Shown in pieces: positions 50,732-63,020 of a stretch of DNA of 64,000 nt. Under the pieces are notes generated by a model that was given only the letters and a program-made list of their open reading frames with translations, was not told where the DNA came from and did no database searches. The stretch comes from Rhizobiales bacterium CCH3-A5. Lineage in GTDB: Bacteria; Pseudomonadota; Alphaproteobacteria; Rhizobiales; Beijerinckiaceae. Within the stretch, counting starts at the first letter, position 1. The number at the start of each line of letters is the position of its first letter. The position numbers were made by a program, and so were the translations under genes. The stretch spans positions 62,001-126,000 of the forward strand of contig LSIB01000144.1 in the NCBI GenBank assembly GCA_001556025.1, given 5' to 3'.

Positions 50732-50837
50732 TCGTTTCGTCGTTGCGAGTGCAGCGATGGCGAGGAACTGGCGCCGCCTTTCCAACCGCACCCGCCGAAC
50801 CGACAATCGCCACAACGATAAAAGAGGACACGCCGGC

Positions 50838-51458
50838 ATGCTGACGATCTGGGGGCGCATCAGCTCCATCAATGTACAAAAGGCGGTCTGGGCCGCCGGC
50901 GAAGTCGGGCAGGTGTTCGAGCGGATCGATGTCGGCGGAGCCTTCGGTGGCAATCGCGAGCCAGCCTATCTCGCCAAGAACCCGAACGGCCAGGTCCCGG
51001 TGCTGGAAGATGGCGAAGTCTGCATCTGGGAGTCCAACAGCATCGTACGCTATCTGGCGGCGCGCTATGGCGCGGGCTGGATCTGGGAGGAGGATCCGGC
51101 GCTGCGGGCGGAGTCGGATCGCTGGATGGACTGGATGATTTCGGAGCTGCAGCCCGCCCTGACCCCGGCCTTCTGGGGACTGGTGCGCAAGGACACGGTC
51201 CGCGCCGGGCCGGCCGATATCGAGGCCTCGATCGCAAGGACGGAAGGCAAGCTCGACATCCTCGAGGCGCATCTCACCGGGCGAGCCTATCTTGCCGGCG
51301 ATCGTTTCGGCATGGCCGACCTCACGGTCGCGCCCGGCGCGCATCGGTGGCTGAACATGCCCGTCAGGCAGGTCGTGCGACCCAATCTGAGACGCTGGTA
51401 CGAGGCCTGTGCGGCCAGGCCTGCCGCCGTTCCCGCGCTGCTGCTCCCGGTGGTGTGA
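50838..51458 (+). CDS. Glutathione S-transferase family protein
   Basis: The 206-residue cytosolic protein has an N-terminal thioredoxin fold (about residues 1-78) with NPNGQVPVLED and the glutathione-binding WESNSIVRYLA (the ES pair). The all-helical C-terminal domain contains YLAGDRFGMADLTVAP, the N-capping box of the family. The N-terminus lacks a clear catalytic Tyr; Ser10 or Ser11 (GRISSINV) is the likely residue. ATG 50838 follows AAAGAGGA. Substrate unknown. Confidence 0.9.
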   Translation: MLTIWGRISSINVQKAVWAAGEVGQVFERIDVGGAFGGNREPAYLAKNPNGQVPVLEDGEVCIWESNSIVRYLAARYGAGWIWEEDPALRAESDRWMDWMISELQPALTPAFWGLVRKDTVRAGPADIEASIARTEGKLDILEAHLTGRAYLAGDRFGMADLTVAPGAHRWLNMPVRQVVRPNLRRWYEACAARPAAVPALLLPVV

Positions 51459-51525
51459 TCGCTTGCGCCATGACCTCGCGTCGCCCCGCCTTGATCCAGC
51501 CGCGAAAGCGCTGTTCAAAAGACGC

Positions 51526-52041
51526 ATGACACCGAGCCAGGCTTTTCTGATCACGCTGCTGACGCTGTCGGCCACCCCGCTCGCCGCGCAGACGCCGAGC
51601 CCGACGCTCGCGGCCGACCGGGCTCAGCTCGCCGCCTGCCTCCGCCAGAGCGGCACGGTGGCGACATCCTGCATCGGGCTCGTCGCGGTCGCCTGCGTGC
51701 GCGCCGCCAACACCGACCGGCGCGCCGCGGAGCCTGCCTGCGCGCGGCGGGAGGAGGCGGTCTGGCGCGAGCGTCTCGGGCAGGCGACGCAGGCCGTCAG
51801 CCGCGCCATGGACGCCGGCCAGCGCAGCAAGCTCGCCTCGCTGCAGATCGCCTGGGAGGGCTATGTCGCGCAGAAATGCGCCTTCTACGGCGCGAGCCAG
51901 CGCGAAGGGTTTCAGCTCGGCCGGCAGGCCGGCTGCGAACTGCGCGAGGTCGCCACCCGCGCCCTCGAACTGGAACGCTCGGGGACGCAGGCGACGCCGT
52001 CCCGTCCGCAGCAGCCGCCGCGCATTTTTCGCGGTGAATGA
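51526..52041 (+). CDS. Exported LprI/DUF1311-like protein
   Basis: The 171-residue protein has a signal peptide (residues 1-22, ending PLAAQ). The mature part has six cysteines and a C-terminal block with SLQIAWEGYVAQKCAFYG...AGCELREVATRALELE, resembling the lysozyme-inhibitor LprI (DUF1311) domain pattern AQ-x-AW-x3-R-x3-C...C-x4-T-x-R-x2-L. The tail is Pro/Gln-rich. A periplasmic location is expected; inhibition of lysozyme is only a family association. Confidence 0.7.
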   Translation: MTPSQAFLITLLTLSATPLAAQTPSPTLAADRAQLAACLRQSGTVATSCIGLVAVACVRAANTDRRAAEPACARREEAVWRERLGQATQAVSRAMDAGQRSKLASLQIAWEGYVAQKCAFYGASQREGFQLGRQAGCELREVATRALELERSGTQATPSRPQQPPRIFRGE

Positions 52042-52102
52042 ATGCGTTAGGCCGGCGTCAGCTTTCGCGCGCTAAAGCTCCGACGTCGCGCGGAAGCCAG
52101 CC

Positions 52103-52891
52103 ATGTTCTTCGTCCTGTCCAAGATCGTCTGGTTCGTCGTCTCGCCGGTGAACCTCGCCATCCTGCTGGCGCTGGCCGCCGCCGTGCTCGCGTTCTCGCG
52201 CTATGCGCGGATGGCGCGTTGGCTCGGCCTCGTGGCGCTGGCGGGACTGGCGATCATGGCCTTCAGCCCGCTGCCCCGGCTGATCATGTGGCCGCTGGAG
52301 AACCGGTTTCCGCAACAGGATGCGGCCAGGGGGCCGGTGGCTGGCGTCATCCTGCTCGGCGGCGCGATCGGAGTGGCGCGCGGCGACGTGGTGATGACCA
52401 GCGCCGGCGCACGCATGACCAAGACGGTCGAAATGGCGCGGCTGCACCCGCAAGCGCGCATCGTTTTCGCCGGTGGCGCGGCGAATCTGATCTCGCCGGT
52501 GACAAAGACCGAGGCCGATGGCGCGCGGCTGATGTTCGAGGGGCTGGGGCTCGCGCCCGAGCGACTGATCTTCGAGGACAAATCGCGCAATACGCGCGAG
52601 AACGCGCTCTTCACCAAGGCATTGGTCGACCCCAAGCCCGGCGAGCGCTGGCTGTTGGTGACCTCGGCCTGGCACATGCCGCGCGCCATGGGCGTCTTCC
52701 GCAAGGCCGGCTTCGCCGTCGAGGCGTTCCCGGTCGACTATCTGACGGAGGAAAAACTTGCCGACTTCGTGCGCGTGTCGGGGCGCGCGCCGCGCGGCCT
52801 TGGCATCGCCGATGACGGCTTCAAGGAGTGGGCCGGCCTGCTGGCCTACTGGCTTGTCGGCTATACCGACGCGCTCTTTCCAGGCCCGTAG
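52103..52891 (+). CDS. YdcF-like DUF218 membrane protein (ElyC/SanA type)
   Basis: The 262-residue protein has two N-terminal membrane helices (about residues 10-30 and 38-58). A periplasmic DUF218 domain follows, with GVILLGGAIGVARG, ARIVFAGGA, LIFEDKSRNTRENALFTKAL, and LLVTSAWHMPRAMGVFRKAGF. This order matches ElyC and SanA, envelope proteins linked to peptidoglycan precursor metabolism and barrier integrity. Exact activity is unknown. It ends only two bases from the convergent gene at 52894. Confidence 0.88.
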   Translation: MFFVLSKIVWFVVSPVNLAILLALAAAVLAFSRYARMARWLGLVALAGLAIMAFSPLPRLIMWPLENRFPQQDAARGPVAGVILLGGAIGVARGDVVMTSAGARMTKTVEMARLHPQARIVFAGGAANLISPVTKTEADGARLMFEGLGLAPERLIFEDKSRNTRENALFTKALVDPKPGERWLLVTSAWHMPRAMGVFRKAGFAVEAFPVDYLTEEKLADFVRVSGRAPRGLGIADDGFKEWAGLLAYWLVGYTDALFPGP

Positions 52892-52893
52892 CG

Positions 52894-53418
52894 TTAGCGG
52901 GGCTTGATCGACTGCGGCTCGTCTGCAGGAAGCCTGGCGCGATACATCAGCCGCCAGGCTCCGTCGCCCATTCCGAAATCCTTGCATCTCAGATCGCGCA
53001 AGACGGTCTTGCCGCGCGTGATCAGCAGCCCGTCCGTCTCGCTTCGGCCCTGCGTGCCGACGAGCGCATAGATCGTATAGGTGAATCCCCCACGCGAGAA
53101 CCGGACATAGTCGCCGCGCTCGGTCGAATCGATTCCCGCGACGAAAGCCGTGCGTGGGTGACCAGGCGTCTCGGGATGGGCCAGCTCGACTGCGCCGCGC
53201 CGACCGAAGCGGTAGGTCATGATGCCCTTCGTGTCGTCGAGATCAGGAGAGGCGCAAAGCGAGACGACCTTGCCGCCGACCGCGCAGGAGAAGATCGCGG
53301 TCTCAGCGGCCGAGCAGAGGGACGGGCGTCTTTCGACCGAGGCGGCCGGGTGAGCGGTTGCAAACGCCATCGCTAGCAGCGCGCCCACCGAAGGGCCATA
53401 TCGTCCACGCTGCCGCAT
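52894..53418 (-). CDS. Exported protein of unknown function
   Basis: The 174-residue protein has a basic N-terminus and a hydrophobic stretch (about residues 11-26) ending in HPAAS, a probable signal peptide. The mature part has cysteines near 35, 45, 55 and 144, and beta-rich sequence (IFSCAVGGKVVSLCAS, MTYRFGRRGAVELAHP, RFSRGGFTYTIYALVG). The pattern FSC...GK-x-VSLC is seen in small periplasmic proteins of unknown function. No partner is suggested by the context; the stop is two bases from the YdcF-like gene on the other strand. Confidence 0.7.
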   Translation of the reverse strand: MRQRGRYGPSVGALLAMAFATAHPAASVERRPSLCSAAETAIFSCAVGGKVVSLCASPDLDDTKGIMTYRFGRRGAVELAHPETPGHPRTAFVAGIDSTERGDYVRFSRGGFTYTIYALVGTQGRSETDGLLITRGKTVLRDLRCKDFGMGDGAWRLMYRARLPADEPQSIKPR

Positions 53419-53439
53419 GCTGCTGCCCTCCTGGTCGGT

Positions 53440-53706
53440 TCAGTCGCCCTTTGGCAGCCTCAGCCGATAGACCCCGCGGAAATCGTCCGGATCGACAGGG
53501 CGGCCCTTGCGGGTGATGACGATCCGGCCTTCCTTCATCAGCCTGACCGCGATCTTGCGTGCCGGCTGCATCAGCGGGCCCCAGCCGTCGGGATGGTCGC
53601 CGCCGACGGCGCGCGCGGCCTCCGACGGGCAGATCGTCTTACCCGGGCCGCGCGCGGCGGTCAGCGACAGCATCGCGGCTTCGAGTGCCTCGAGATCGGT
53701 GCTCAT
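53440..53706 (-). CDS. DUF3253 family small protein
   Basis: The 88-residue cytoplasmic protein has the DUF3253 pattern: ICPSEAARAVGGD, then WGPLMQPARKIAVRLMKEGRIVITRKGRPVDPDDFRGVYRLRL. The helix-turn-helix-like layout suggests a winged-helix fold, but the function is unknown. Its start overlaps the end of the DUF599 gene (ATGA on the minus strand), so the two are co-expressed. Confidence 0.85.
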   Translation of the reverse strand: MSTDLEALEAAMLSLTAARGPGKTICPSEAARAVGGDHPDGWGPLMQPARKIAVRLMKEGRIVITRKGRPVDPDDFRGVYRLRLPKGD

Positions 53707-54395
53707 GGGGCGCCTGGATGACGGAAGACGCGGGCGGCGTCGGAAGCGAACTGCCGCCGATACATGGCCACCAGCACGGCGATGGTGAAGGCGAGGAAGG
53801 TCGCCGGCCCAAGGAACCAGCCCATATAGGCGAGGGCGAAGAAGAAGGCGCGCTGACCACGGTTGAAATGCCGGCCGGCCGCGATGTTCATCTCGGCCAT
53901 TTCGTGGATGGCGCGGGCGGCGTCCTGCGGATCATGCTCCTTGGCCGGCGGCATCGCGCCGATCAGGATGACGCAGTAATTGAACAGGCGGTAGCTCCAC
54001 GCGAATTTGAAGAACGCGTAGCCGAAGATCACGGCGAGCCCGATCACCTTCATCTCCCAGCCGGCGCGCGTCGTCACCGTGCCGAAGGGCAGATCCTCAA
54101 ACAGCGCCACGACCCGGTCTGTCGATTGCAGCAGCGTCAGTGCGCCGCCGATGGCGATCAGCGAGGTCGAGGCGAAGAAGGCGGTGCCGTTCTGGAGGCC
54201 GTTCATCACCTGCGTGTCGACGATGCGGTTGTCGCGCGCCATCGCCTCGCGCACCCAGCGGGCGCGGCGCAGGTTCATCTTCATGTTCAGGCTGCGGGCC
54301 GCATGCGGACCCATCTCGACCGCATAGTGATAACCGAGCCAGGCCACCACGAAGACGGCGAACGCGATCACGTCGAGCGAGGAAAATCCGATCAT
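53703..54395 (-). CDS. DUF599 family membrane protein
   Basis: The 230-residue protein has four predicted membrane helices (about residues 8-25, 70-90, 113-145 and 185-210). Conserved parts are the start GFSSLDVIAFAVFVVAWLGYH, RDNRIVDTQVMNGLQNGTAFFAST, and FFFALAYMGWFLGP near the end, as in DUF599. Function unknown. It is the first gene of a two-gene minus-strand unit with the DUF3253 gene, and diverges from the rhodanese gene. Confidence 0.87.
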   Translation of the reverse strand: MIGFSSLDVIAFAVFVVAWLGYHYAVEMGPHAARSLNMKMNLRRARWVREAMARDNRIVDTQVMNGLQNGTAFFASTSLIAIGGALTLLQSTDRVVALFEDLPFGTVTTRAGWEMKVIGLAVIFGYAFFKFAWSYRLFNYCVILIGAMPPAKEHDPQDAARAIHEMAEMNIAAGRHFNRGQRAFFFALAYMGWFLGPATFLAFTIAVLVAMYRRQFASDAARVFRHPGAP

Positions 54396-54509
54396 TCACG
54401 TCCCTTGTCGCCCGATGCCACGCGTGGCGGGACGCATCCGATGATGCGGAACAGCTTGCGGGAATGCCGCTGAAGCGGCAAGTGTCACCTCGCAACGGAG
54501 ACGAGGCGC

Positions 54510-54926
54510 ATGCCGCAGACCATCACGAAAGGCTACAAGGCGCTGCTCGCAGAGGCCGAGGCAAAGGTCGAGACGCTCTCGATCGAAGGGGCGCAGGCAC
54601 TCTATGGTCGCGACGATGTCGTCTTCGTCGATCTGCGCGACCCGCGCGAGTTGGAGCGGGAAGGGCGCATGCCCGGCGCGTTCCATTGCCCACGCGGCAT
54701 GCTGGAGTTCTGGATCGACCCCGAGAGCCCTTACGCCAAGCCGGTCTTCGCCCAAGACAAGCGCTTCGTCTTCTTCTGCGCCGGCGGCTGGCGCTCGGCG
54801 CTTGCGGCTCAGGCCGCGCAGGAGATGGGGCTCACCCCTGTCGCGCATGTCGCGGGCGGTTTTGGCGCGTGGAAGAAGGCCGGCGCGCCGTTCGAGGCGG
54901 CGGAGCCGAAAGAGCCGAAGGTCTAG
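54510..54926 (+). CDS. Rhodanese-like sulfurtransferase domain protein
   Basis: The 138-residue single-domain protein has VVFVDLRDPRELEREGRMPGAFHCPRG and the active-site loop CAGGWRS with catalytic Cys90, followed by the VAHVAGGFGAWKKAGAPFE end motif. The active loop has the six-residue length typical of sulfur-transferring rhodaneses. It moves sulfane sulfur between small molecules or proteins. Likely co-transcribed with the small membrane ORF 8 nt downstream. Confidence 0.92.
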   Translation: MPQTITKGYKALLAEAEAKVETLSIEGAQALYGRDDVVFVDLRDPRELEREGRMPGAFHCPRGMLEFWIDPESPYAKPVFAQDKRFVFFCAGGWRSALAAQAAQEMGLTPVAHVAGGFGAWKKAGAPFEAAEPKEPKV

Positions 54927-54934
54927 GCGCGCTC

Positions 54935-55111
54935 TTGTCCCATATCCTGATCGTTCTGGCCGTCATCGGCTTCCTGTTTCGCAAGCCGCTGGGGCGGATC
55001 TTCGCGAAACAGTTTCCCGACCGCGCCAAGCGCCATCGCGTCGTCGGCACGATCATCCTGGCGTTCGCGCTGGTGATCGCGGTGAGATTGGCGGCGCTGT
55101 TGTGGAAGTGA
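54935..55111 (+). CDS. Small two-helix membrane protein, TTG start
   Basis: The 58-residue ORF starts at TTG 54935, 8 nt after the rhodanese gene. Two hydrophobic helices (LSHILIVLAVIGFLF and VVGTIILAFALVIAVRLAALLW) flank a basic loop (RKPLGRIFAKQFPDRAKRHR), a regular helical-hairpin design that suggests a real protein. The non-ATG start and weak ribosome site make it uncertain. Function unknown. Confidence 0.5.
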   Translation: MSHILIVLAVIGFLFRKPLGRIFAKQFPDRAKRHRVVGTIILAFALVIAVRLAALLWK

Positions 55112-55173
55112 GGCGGGTTTTTCCTTCCCCAGGGAGAGAAGGTAACACCTAGCGTATCCCGCAATCGCCCCAT

Positions 55174-55193
55174 GCGCAAAACACAACTTGCGC
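55174..55193. promoter_or_regulatory. Inverted repeat GCGCAA-N8-TTGCGC (candidate operator)
   Basis: Arms at 55174-55179 and 55188-55193 are exact complements. The right arm coincides with a possible -35 (TTGCGC) that is 18 nt from TATCGT at 55212-55217. It lies about 60 nt before the 15-codon ORF and would suit a dimeric repressor. Confidence 0.4.
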
Positions 55194-55253
55194 GGTTCGC
55201 ATCTGCTCGTTTATCGTGCAGTCGTGGCTCCAACTTATGAGAGGGAGGGCTGA

Positions 55254-55301
55254 ATGGAATTCATCATCAAGTTCAGCTCCCCGCGAGTGTCCCGCCGCTA
55301 G
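55254..55301 (+). CDS. Possible 15-residue leader peptide ahead of the ABC exporter
   Basis: ATG 55254 follows an excellent ribosome site (GGGAGGG) by 6 nt and reads MEFIIKFSSPRVSRR before TAG. It ends 134 nt before the ABC exporter start. Short ORFs with strong ribosome sites in this position often control downstream genes by ribosome stalling. The Pro-Arg and Arg-Arg codons near the end could be pause sites. There is no protein homology to support it. Apart from this ORF and the inverted repeat, the 324-nt gap 55112-55435 holds nothing I can name. Confidence 0.4.
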   Translation: MEFIIKFSSPRVSRR

Positions 55302-55435
55302 GCCGGACTCGCCCGTGGCCCGCCTGAGCGGTCCCTGAGCCTTTTTCCATCGCGTCGTCATTTTTGCTGGAGCCCGGCGCGTTTTGCCGACTCTGCGTTT
55401 CTCGGAGCCGGCCCTTGGCGGGGCTGGATGATCCC

Positions 55436-57247
<1,812 letters not shown>

Positions 57248-57259
57248 CGCCGCCGTGCT

Positions 57260-57390
57260 TCCTCTTCCCTTGCGGGAGATGGTTAGGGTAAGGGGTCGGG
57301 CCGCGCTGTCCGCAAGACGGATTGCGCAGCGCGACCCCTCATCCGTCTCGGCTTCGCCGAGCCACCTTCTCCCGCTAGGGGAGAAGGAAG
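57260..57390. repeat. Mosaic palindromic repeat downstream of the ABC gene
   Basis: AGGGGTC (57291-57297) pairs with GACCCCT (57333-57339), and GCGCTG (57303-57308) with CAGCGC (57327-57332), forming one long imperfect hairpin. The right end has CCTTCTCCC-GCTAG-GGGAGAAGG (57365-57387). Shared words AGGGGTC, CCCTCATCCG and CCACCTTCTCCC occur in the same order in the copy at 57947. Confidence 0.65.
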
Positions 57391-57396
57391 CGCGCC

Positions 57397-57912
57397 TCAC
57401 TTCGGCGCGAGTGCTCTCGGCCGCACGCCCTTCACCGGCCCCGGCGGCAGTGGCTCGTCGCTGGCAGCCAGCCCCTTCAGATCCAGATTGGGCTTGCTCA
57501 GAAACCGAGTCACATTGGCAATGTAAGCCTCGGGCAGCGACCAATGTTTCGCCGCTGCGACCACCGTCTCCATATAGCCGGGCTTGGGCCTGCCGACCGA
57601 GCCGGAGCGCCCGACATAGACCAGCGCCCGCTTCGCCCCGCCGGGAACGATCACCGGCTGGCTGATCTTGACGTAGAGGCCGCTGGCGATGTCCTCGAAT
57701 TTGTCGAGCGTGCGGACGTCCCCGAGCGAACAATCCCAGAGCACGCCATGGACCTCATCGCGCGGATTGCGGATGACGGAGGCGTAGCCGTCGGTCGTCA
57801 CGATGAAGCGATGGCGCGGCAGGCGTGCGGGGCCGAGCGGCTTCGAATTCGGGCAGCGATCGGCCATCCCGATCGGGTCCATGTTGAGGCCGTAGGCAAA
57901 GTAGAGGGGCAT
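57397..57912 (-). CDS. Gamma-glutamylcyclotransferase (GGCT-like)
   Basis: The 171-residue protein starts at ATG 57912 (MPLYFAYGLNMDPIGM); an upstream in-frame ATG lies in repeat DNA. The YGLNMD segment replaces the usual YGSN-(L/M) substrate loop. ASVIRNPRDEVHGVLWDC and the LDKFED motif with Glu73, equivalent to the catalytic acid, are present. The enzyme would release 5-oxoproline from gamma-glutamyl amines or amino acids. It is an isolated minus-strand gene with a mosaic repeat on each side. Confidence 0.88.
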   Translation of the reverse strand: MPLYFAYGLNMDPIGMADRCPNSKPLGPARLPRHRFIVTTDGYASVIRNPRDEVHGVLWDCSLGDVRTLDKFEDIASGLYVKISQPVIVPGGAKRALVYVGRSGSVGRPKPGYMETVVAAAKHWSLPEAYIANVTRFLSKPNLDLKGLAASDEPLPPGPVKGVRPRALAPK

Positions 57913-57946
57913 GGCGCGTCGCTTGGTTGGAAGGGCGCTAGAAGAA

Positions 57947-58086
57947 CCCCTCTCCCGGATGGGAGAGGGGCAGGGGTCAGGGACCGCCGCTGCTTGGTGA
58001 AACGAGACGGCGCCGTCGCGCCTCGCGCCGAAAGGGCAGGCCCTCATCCGACCCTACGGGCCACCTTCTCCCATCCGGGAGAAGGA
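57947..58086. repeat. Mosaic palindromic repeat upstream of the GGCT-like gene
   Basis: CCCCTCTCCC-GGAT-GGGAGAGGGG (57947-57970) forms the left end, CCTTCTCCC-ATCC-GGGAGAAGG (58064-58085) the right end, with CAGGGGTC and GCCCTCATCCGA between. The order matches the copy at 57260-57390, so the two copies bracket one gene. Confidence 0.7.
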
Positions 58087-58100
58087 AATAGGCGGCGGTG

Positions 58101-59273
58101 CTACTTCGTTTTCTCGAACAGTTCCCGCCCGATCAGCATGCGCCTGATCTCGCTCGTCCCGGCCCCAATCTCGTAGAGCTTGGCGTCGCGCAGCAGCCGC
58201 CCGGTCGGGTAGTCGTTGATGTAGCCGTTGCCGCCCAGCAACTGGATCGCGTCGAGTGCGATCTGCGTCGCCTTCTCGGCCGAGATCAGGATCGCGCCGG
58301 CTGCGTCCTCGCGCGTTGTCTCGCCCCGGTCGCAGGCCTTGGCGACGGCGTACACATAGGCCTTGCAGGCGTTCATCATCACATACATGTCGGCGAGCTT
58401 GCCCTGAACGAGCTGGAACTGGCCGATCGACTGGCCGAACTGCTTGCGCTCGTGGACATAGGGCATGACCACGTCGAGCGCCGCCTGCATGATGCCGAGA
58501 GGGCCGGCCGAGAGCACGACGCGTTCGTAATCGAGCCCCGACATCAGCACGTTGACGCCGCGCCCGACGCTGCCCAGCACGTTCTCCTCGGGCACCTCGC
58601 ACTCCTCGAAGACGAGTTCGCAGGTGTCGGAGCCGCGCATGCCGAGCTTGTCGAGCTTCTGGTGGGTCGAGAATCCCTTTATGCCCTTCTCGATCAGGAA
58701 GGCCGAGATGCCGCGCGAGCCGGCCTCCGGATCGGTCTTGGCGTAGACGACCAGCGTCTCGGCGATCGGCCCGTTGGTGATCCACATCTTGTTGCCGGTC
58801 AGGACATAGCGGTCGCCCTTCTTCACGGCCTTCGTCTTCATCGAGACGACGTCCGAGCCCGCGCCGGGCTCCGACATGGCGAGCGCGCCGACATGCTCGC
58901 CCGAGATCAGTTTCGGCAGGTACTTCGCCTTCTGCGCGGCGTTGCCGTTGCGGGCGATCTGGTTGATGCAGAGGTTAGAATGCGCGCCATAGCTCAGGCC
59001 GACGGAGGCCGAGGCGCGGCTGACCTCCTCGATCGCGACGACATGCTCGAGATAACCGAGCCCGGAACCACCATCCTCCTCCTTGACGGTGATGCCGTGC
59101 AGGCCGAGCGCGCCCATTTGCGGCCAGAGATCGCGCGGGAACTGGTTGTCCCTGTCGATCGCCTCGGCGCGCGGCGCGATCTTCTCCTGCGCGAAGGCGT
59201 GGACCGTGTCGCGGATGGCGTCGGCGGTCTCGCCGAGGTCGAAATTGAACGGGCGCGGCGCGTTGGCGAGCAT
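58101..59273 (-). CDS. ivd: Isovaleryl-CoA dehydrogenase
   Basis: The 390-residue acyl-CoA dehydrogenase oxidises isovaleryl-CoA in leucine breakdown, passing electrons to ETF. FAD-binding motifs are [16 protein letters not shown] and MWITNGP; the C-terminal domain has [20 protein letters not shown] and [34 protein letters not shown]. The catalytic base sits in [12 protein letters not shown] (Glu250), the unusual position that marks isovaleryl-CoA dehydrogenases among relatives. Other leucine-pathway genes (mccAB) are not in the window; the carboxylase subunit at 48707 looks more like PccA. Confidence 0.93.
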   Translation of the reverse strand: MLANAPRPFNFDLGETADAIRDTVHAFAQEKIAPRAEAIDRDNQFPRDLWPQMGALGLHGITVKEEDGGSGLGYLEHVVAIEEVSRASASVGLSYGAHSNLCINQIARNGNAAQKAKYLPKLISGEHVGALAMSEPGAGSDVVSMKTKAVKKGDRYVLTGNKMWITNGPIAETLVVYAKTDPEAGSRGISAFLIEKGIKGFSTHQKLDKLGMRGSDTCELVFEECEVPEENVLGSVGRGVNVLMSGLDYERVVLSAGPLGIMQAALDVVMPYVHERKQFGQSIGQFQLVQGKLADMYVMMNACKAYVYAVAKACDRGETTREDAAGAILISAEKATQIALDAIQLLGGNGYINDYPTGRLLRDAKLYEIGAGTSEIRRMLIGRELFEKTK

Positions 59274-59375
59274 GGTTTGACCTCCCGGATAGTCAGGCTG
59301 GAGCCGTCGCTCCTTGGCTGGGGTTATAGCGTGTGGTCCGGCTTTGTCAGCGCGGGCTTCCGCAAGCCGGGTTTG

Positions 59376-60008
59376 CTAGGCCGCCCTGATCGCCGCCCTC
59401 ACCCCGTCGATGACGAACTGCACGGCCAGCGCCGCCAGGATGACGCCGAGCAGGCGCGTGAGCACGACATTGCCGGTCACGCCGAGCAGACGCGCCATCG
59501 GCGTCGCCAGCAGAAAGACCACGAGGCAGGACAGGATCACCAGCGCGCTGATGGCTGCGAGCGAGGTGAGTAGCACGAGGTCGCCTTCGGCCCGCCCCGC
59601 CAGCAGCATCATCGCCGTCAGCGCGCCCGGCCCCGCCATCAGCGGGATGGCGAGCGGGAAGGCGGCGACGTTGCGGATGTGGTCCTGCGTGATCGCGGTC
59701 TCGGCAGTCTGCGCCTTGCGCTCGTTGCGGCGTTCGAACACCATCTCGAAGGCGATCCAGAACAGCAGCAGCCCGCCGGCGATGCGGAAGGCCGGCAGCG
59801 AGACGCCGAGCGCCTTCAGGACCACGTCCCCGGCGACGGCGAAGAAGGCCATGATGCCGAAGGCGATGATGCAGGCCCGGATCGCGACCTGCCGGCGCTC
59901 GCCCGTCGTCATCCCGCGCGTCAGCGACAGGAAGATCGGCGCGAGCCCCGGCGGATCGAGCGTGACCAGCAGGGTGACGAGGGCGGAGGTGAGGAAATCG
60001 AGGGTCAT
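59376..60008 (-). CDS. MarC-family integral membrane protein
   Basis: The 210-residue protein has six predicted membrane helices. Family motifs are LVTLDPPGLAPIFLSLT near the N-terminus, FRIAGGLLLFWIAFEMV, and FPLAIPLMAGPGALTAMM in the middle. MarC proteins were once linked to multiple antibiotic resistance, but the function remains unsettled. It stands alone on the minus strand, divergent from gyrA by 212 nt; that gap probably contains the gyrA promoter in its AT-rich part, but no boxes are clear. Confidence 0.92.
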   Translation of the reverse strand: MTLDFLTSALVTLLVTLDPPGLAPIFLSLTRGMTTGERRQVAIRACIIAFGIMAFFAVAGDVVLKALGVSLPAFRIAGGLLLFWIAFEMVFERRNERKAQTAETAITQDHIRNVAAFPLAIPLMAGPGALTAMMLLAGRAEGDLVLLTSLAAISALVILSCLVVFLLATPMARLLGVTGNVVLTRLLGVILAALAVQFVIDGVRAAIRAA

Positions 60009-60220
60009 GGCGGCGAGTTAGGCACGCCGTGTCGCGCCCGTCACCCGGCAATTGCGGCGGGATTGCTGCGGCGGTTCCGGAATCGATTCAGAAAACAGGT
60101 CTAAGATATTGATTTAGATCAGTAAAAATTCATGTTGAGATTGGCCTGTTTCGCTGGCTTCCTCACACGGAATCGGATAGCCAGAAGCCTGAAAAACAAC
60201 AGAAATCGGGACCTTTCCCC

Positions 60221-63004
<2,784 letters not shown>

Positions 63005-63020
63005 AGCCGCCGGCCGCCTG

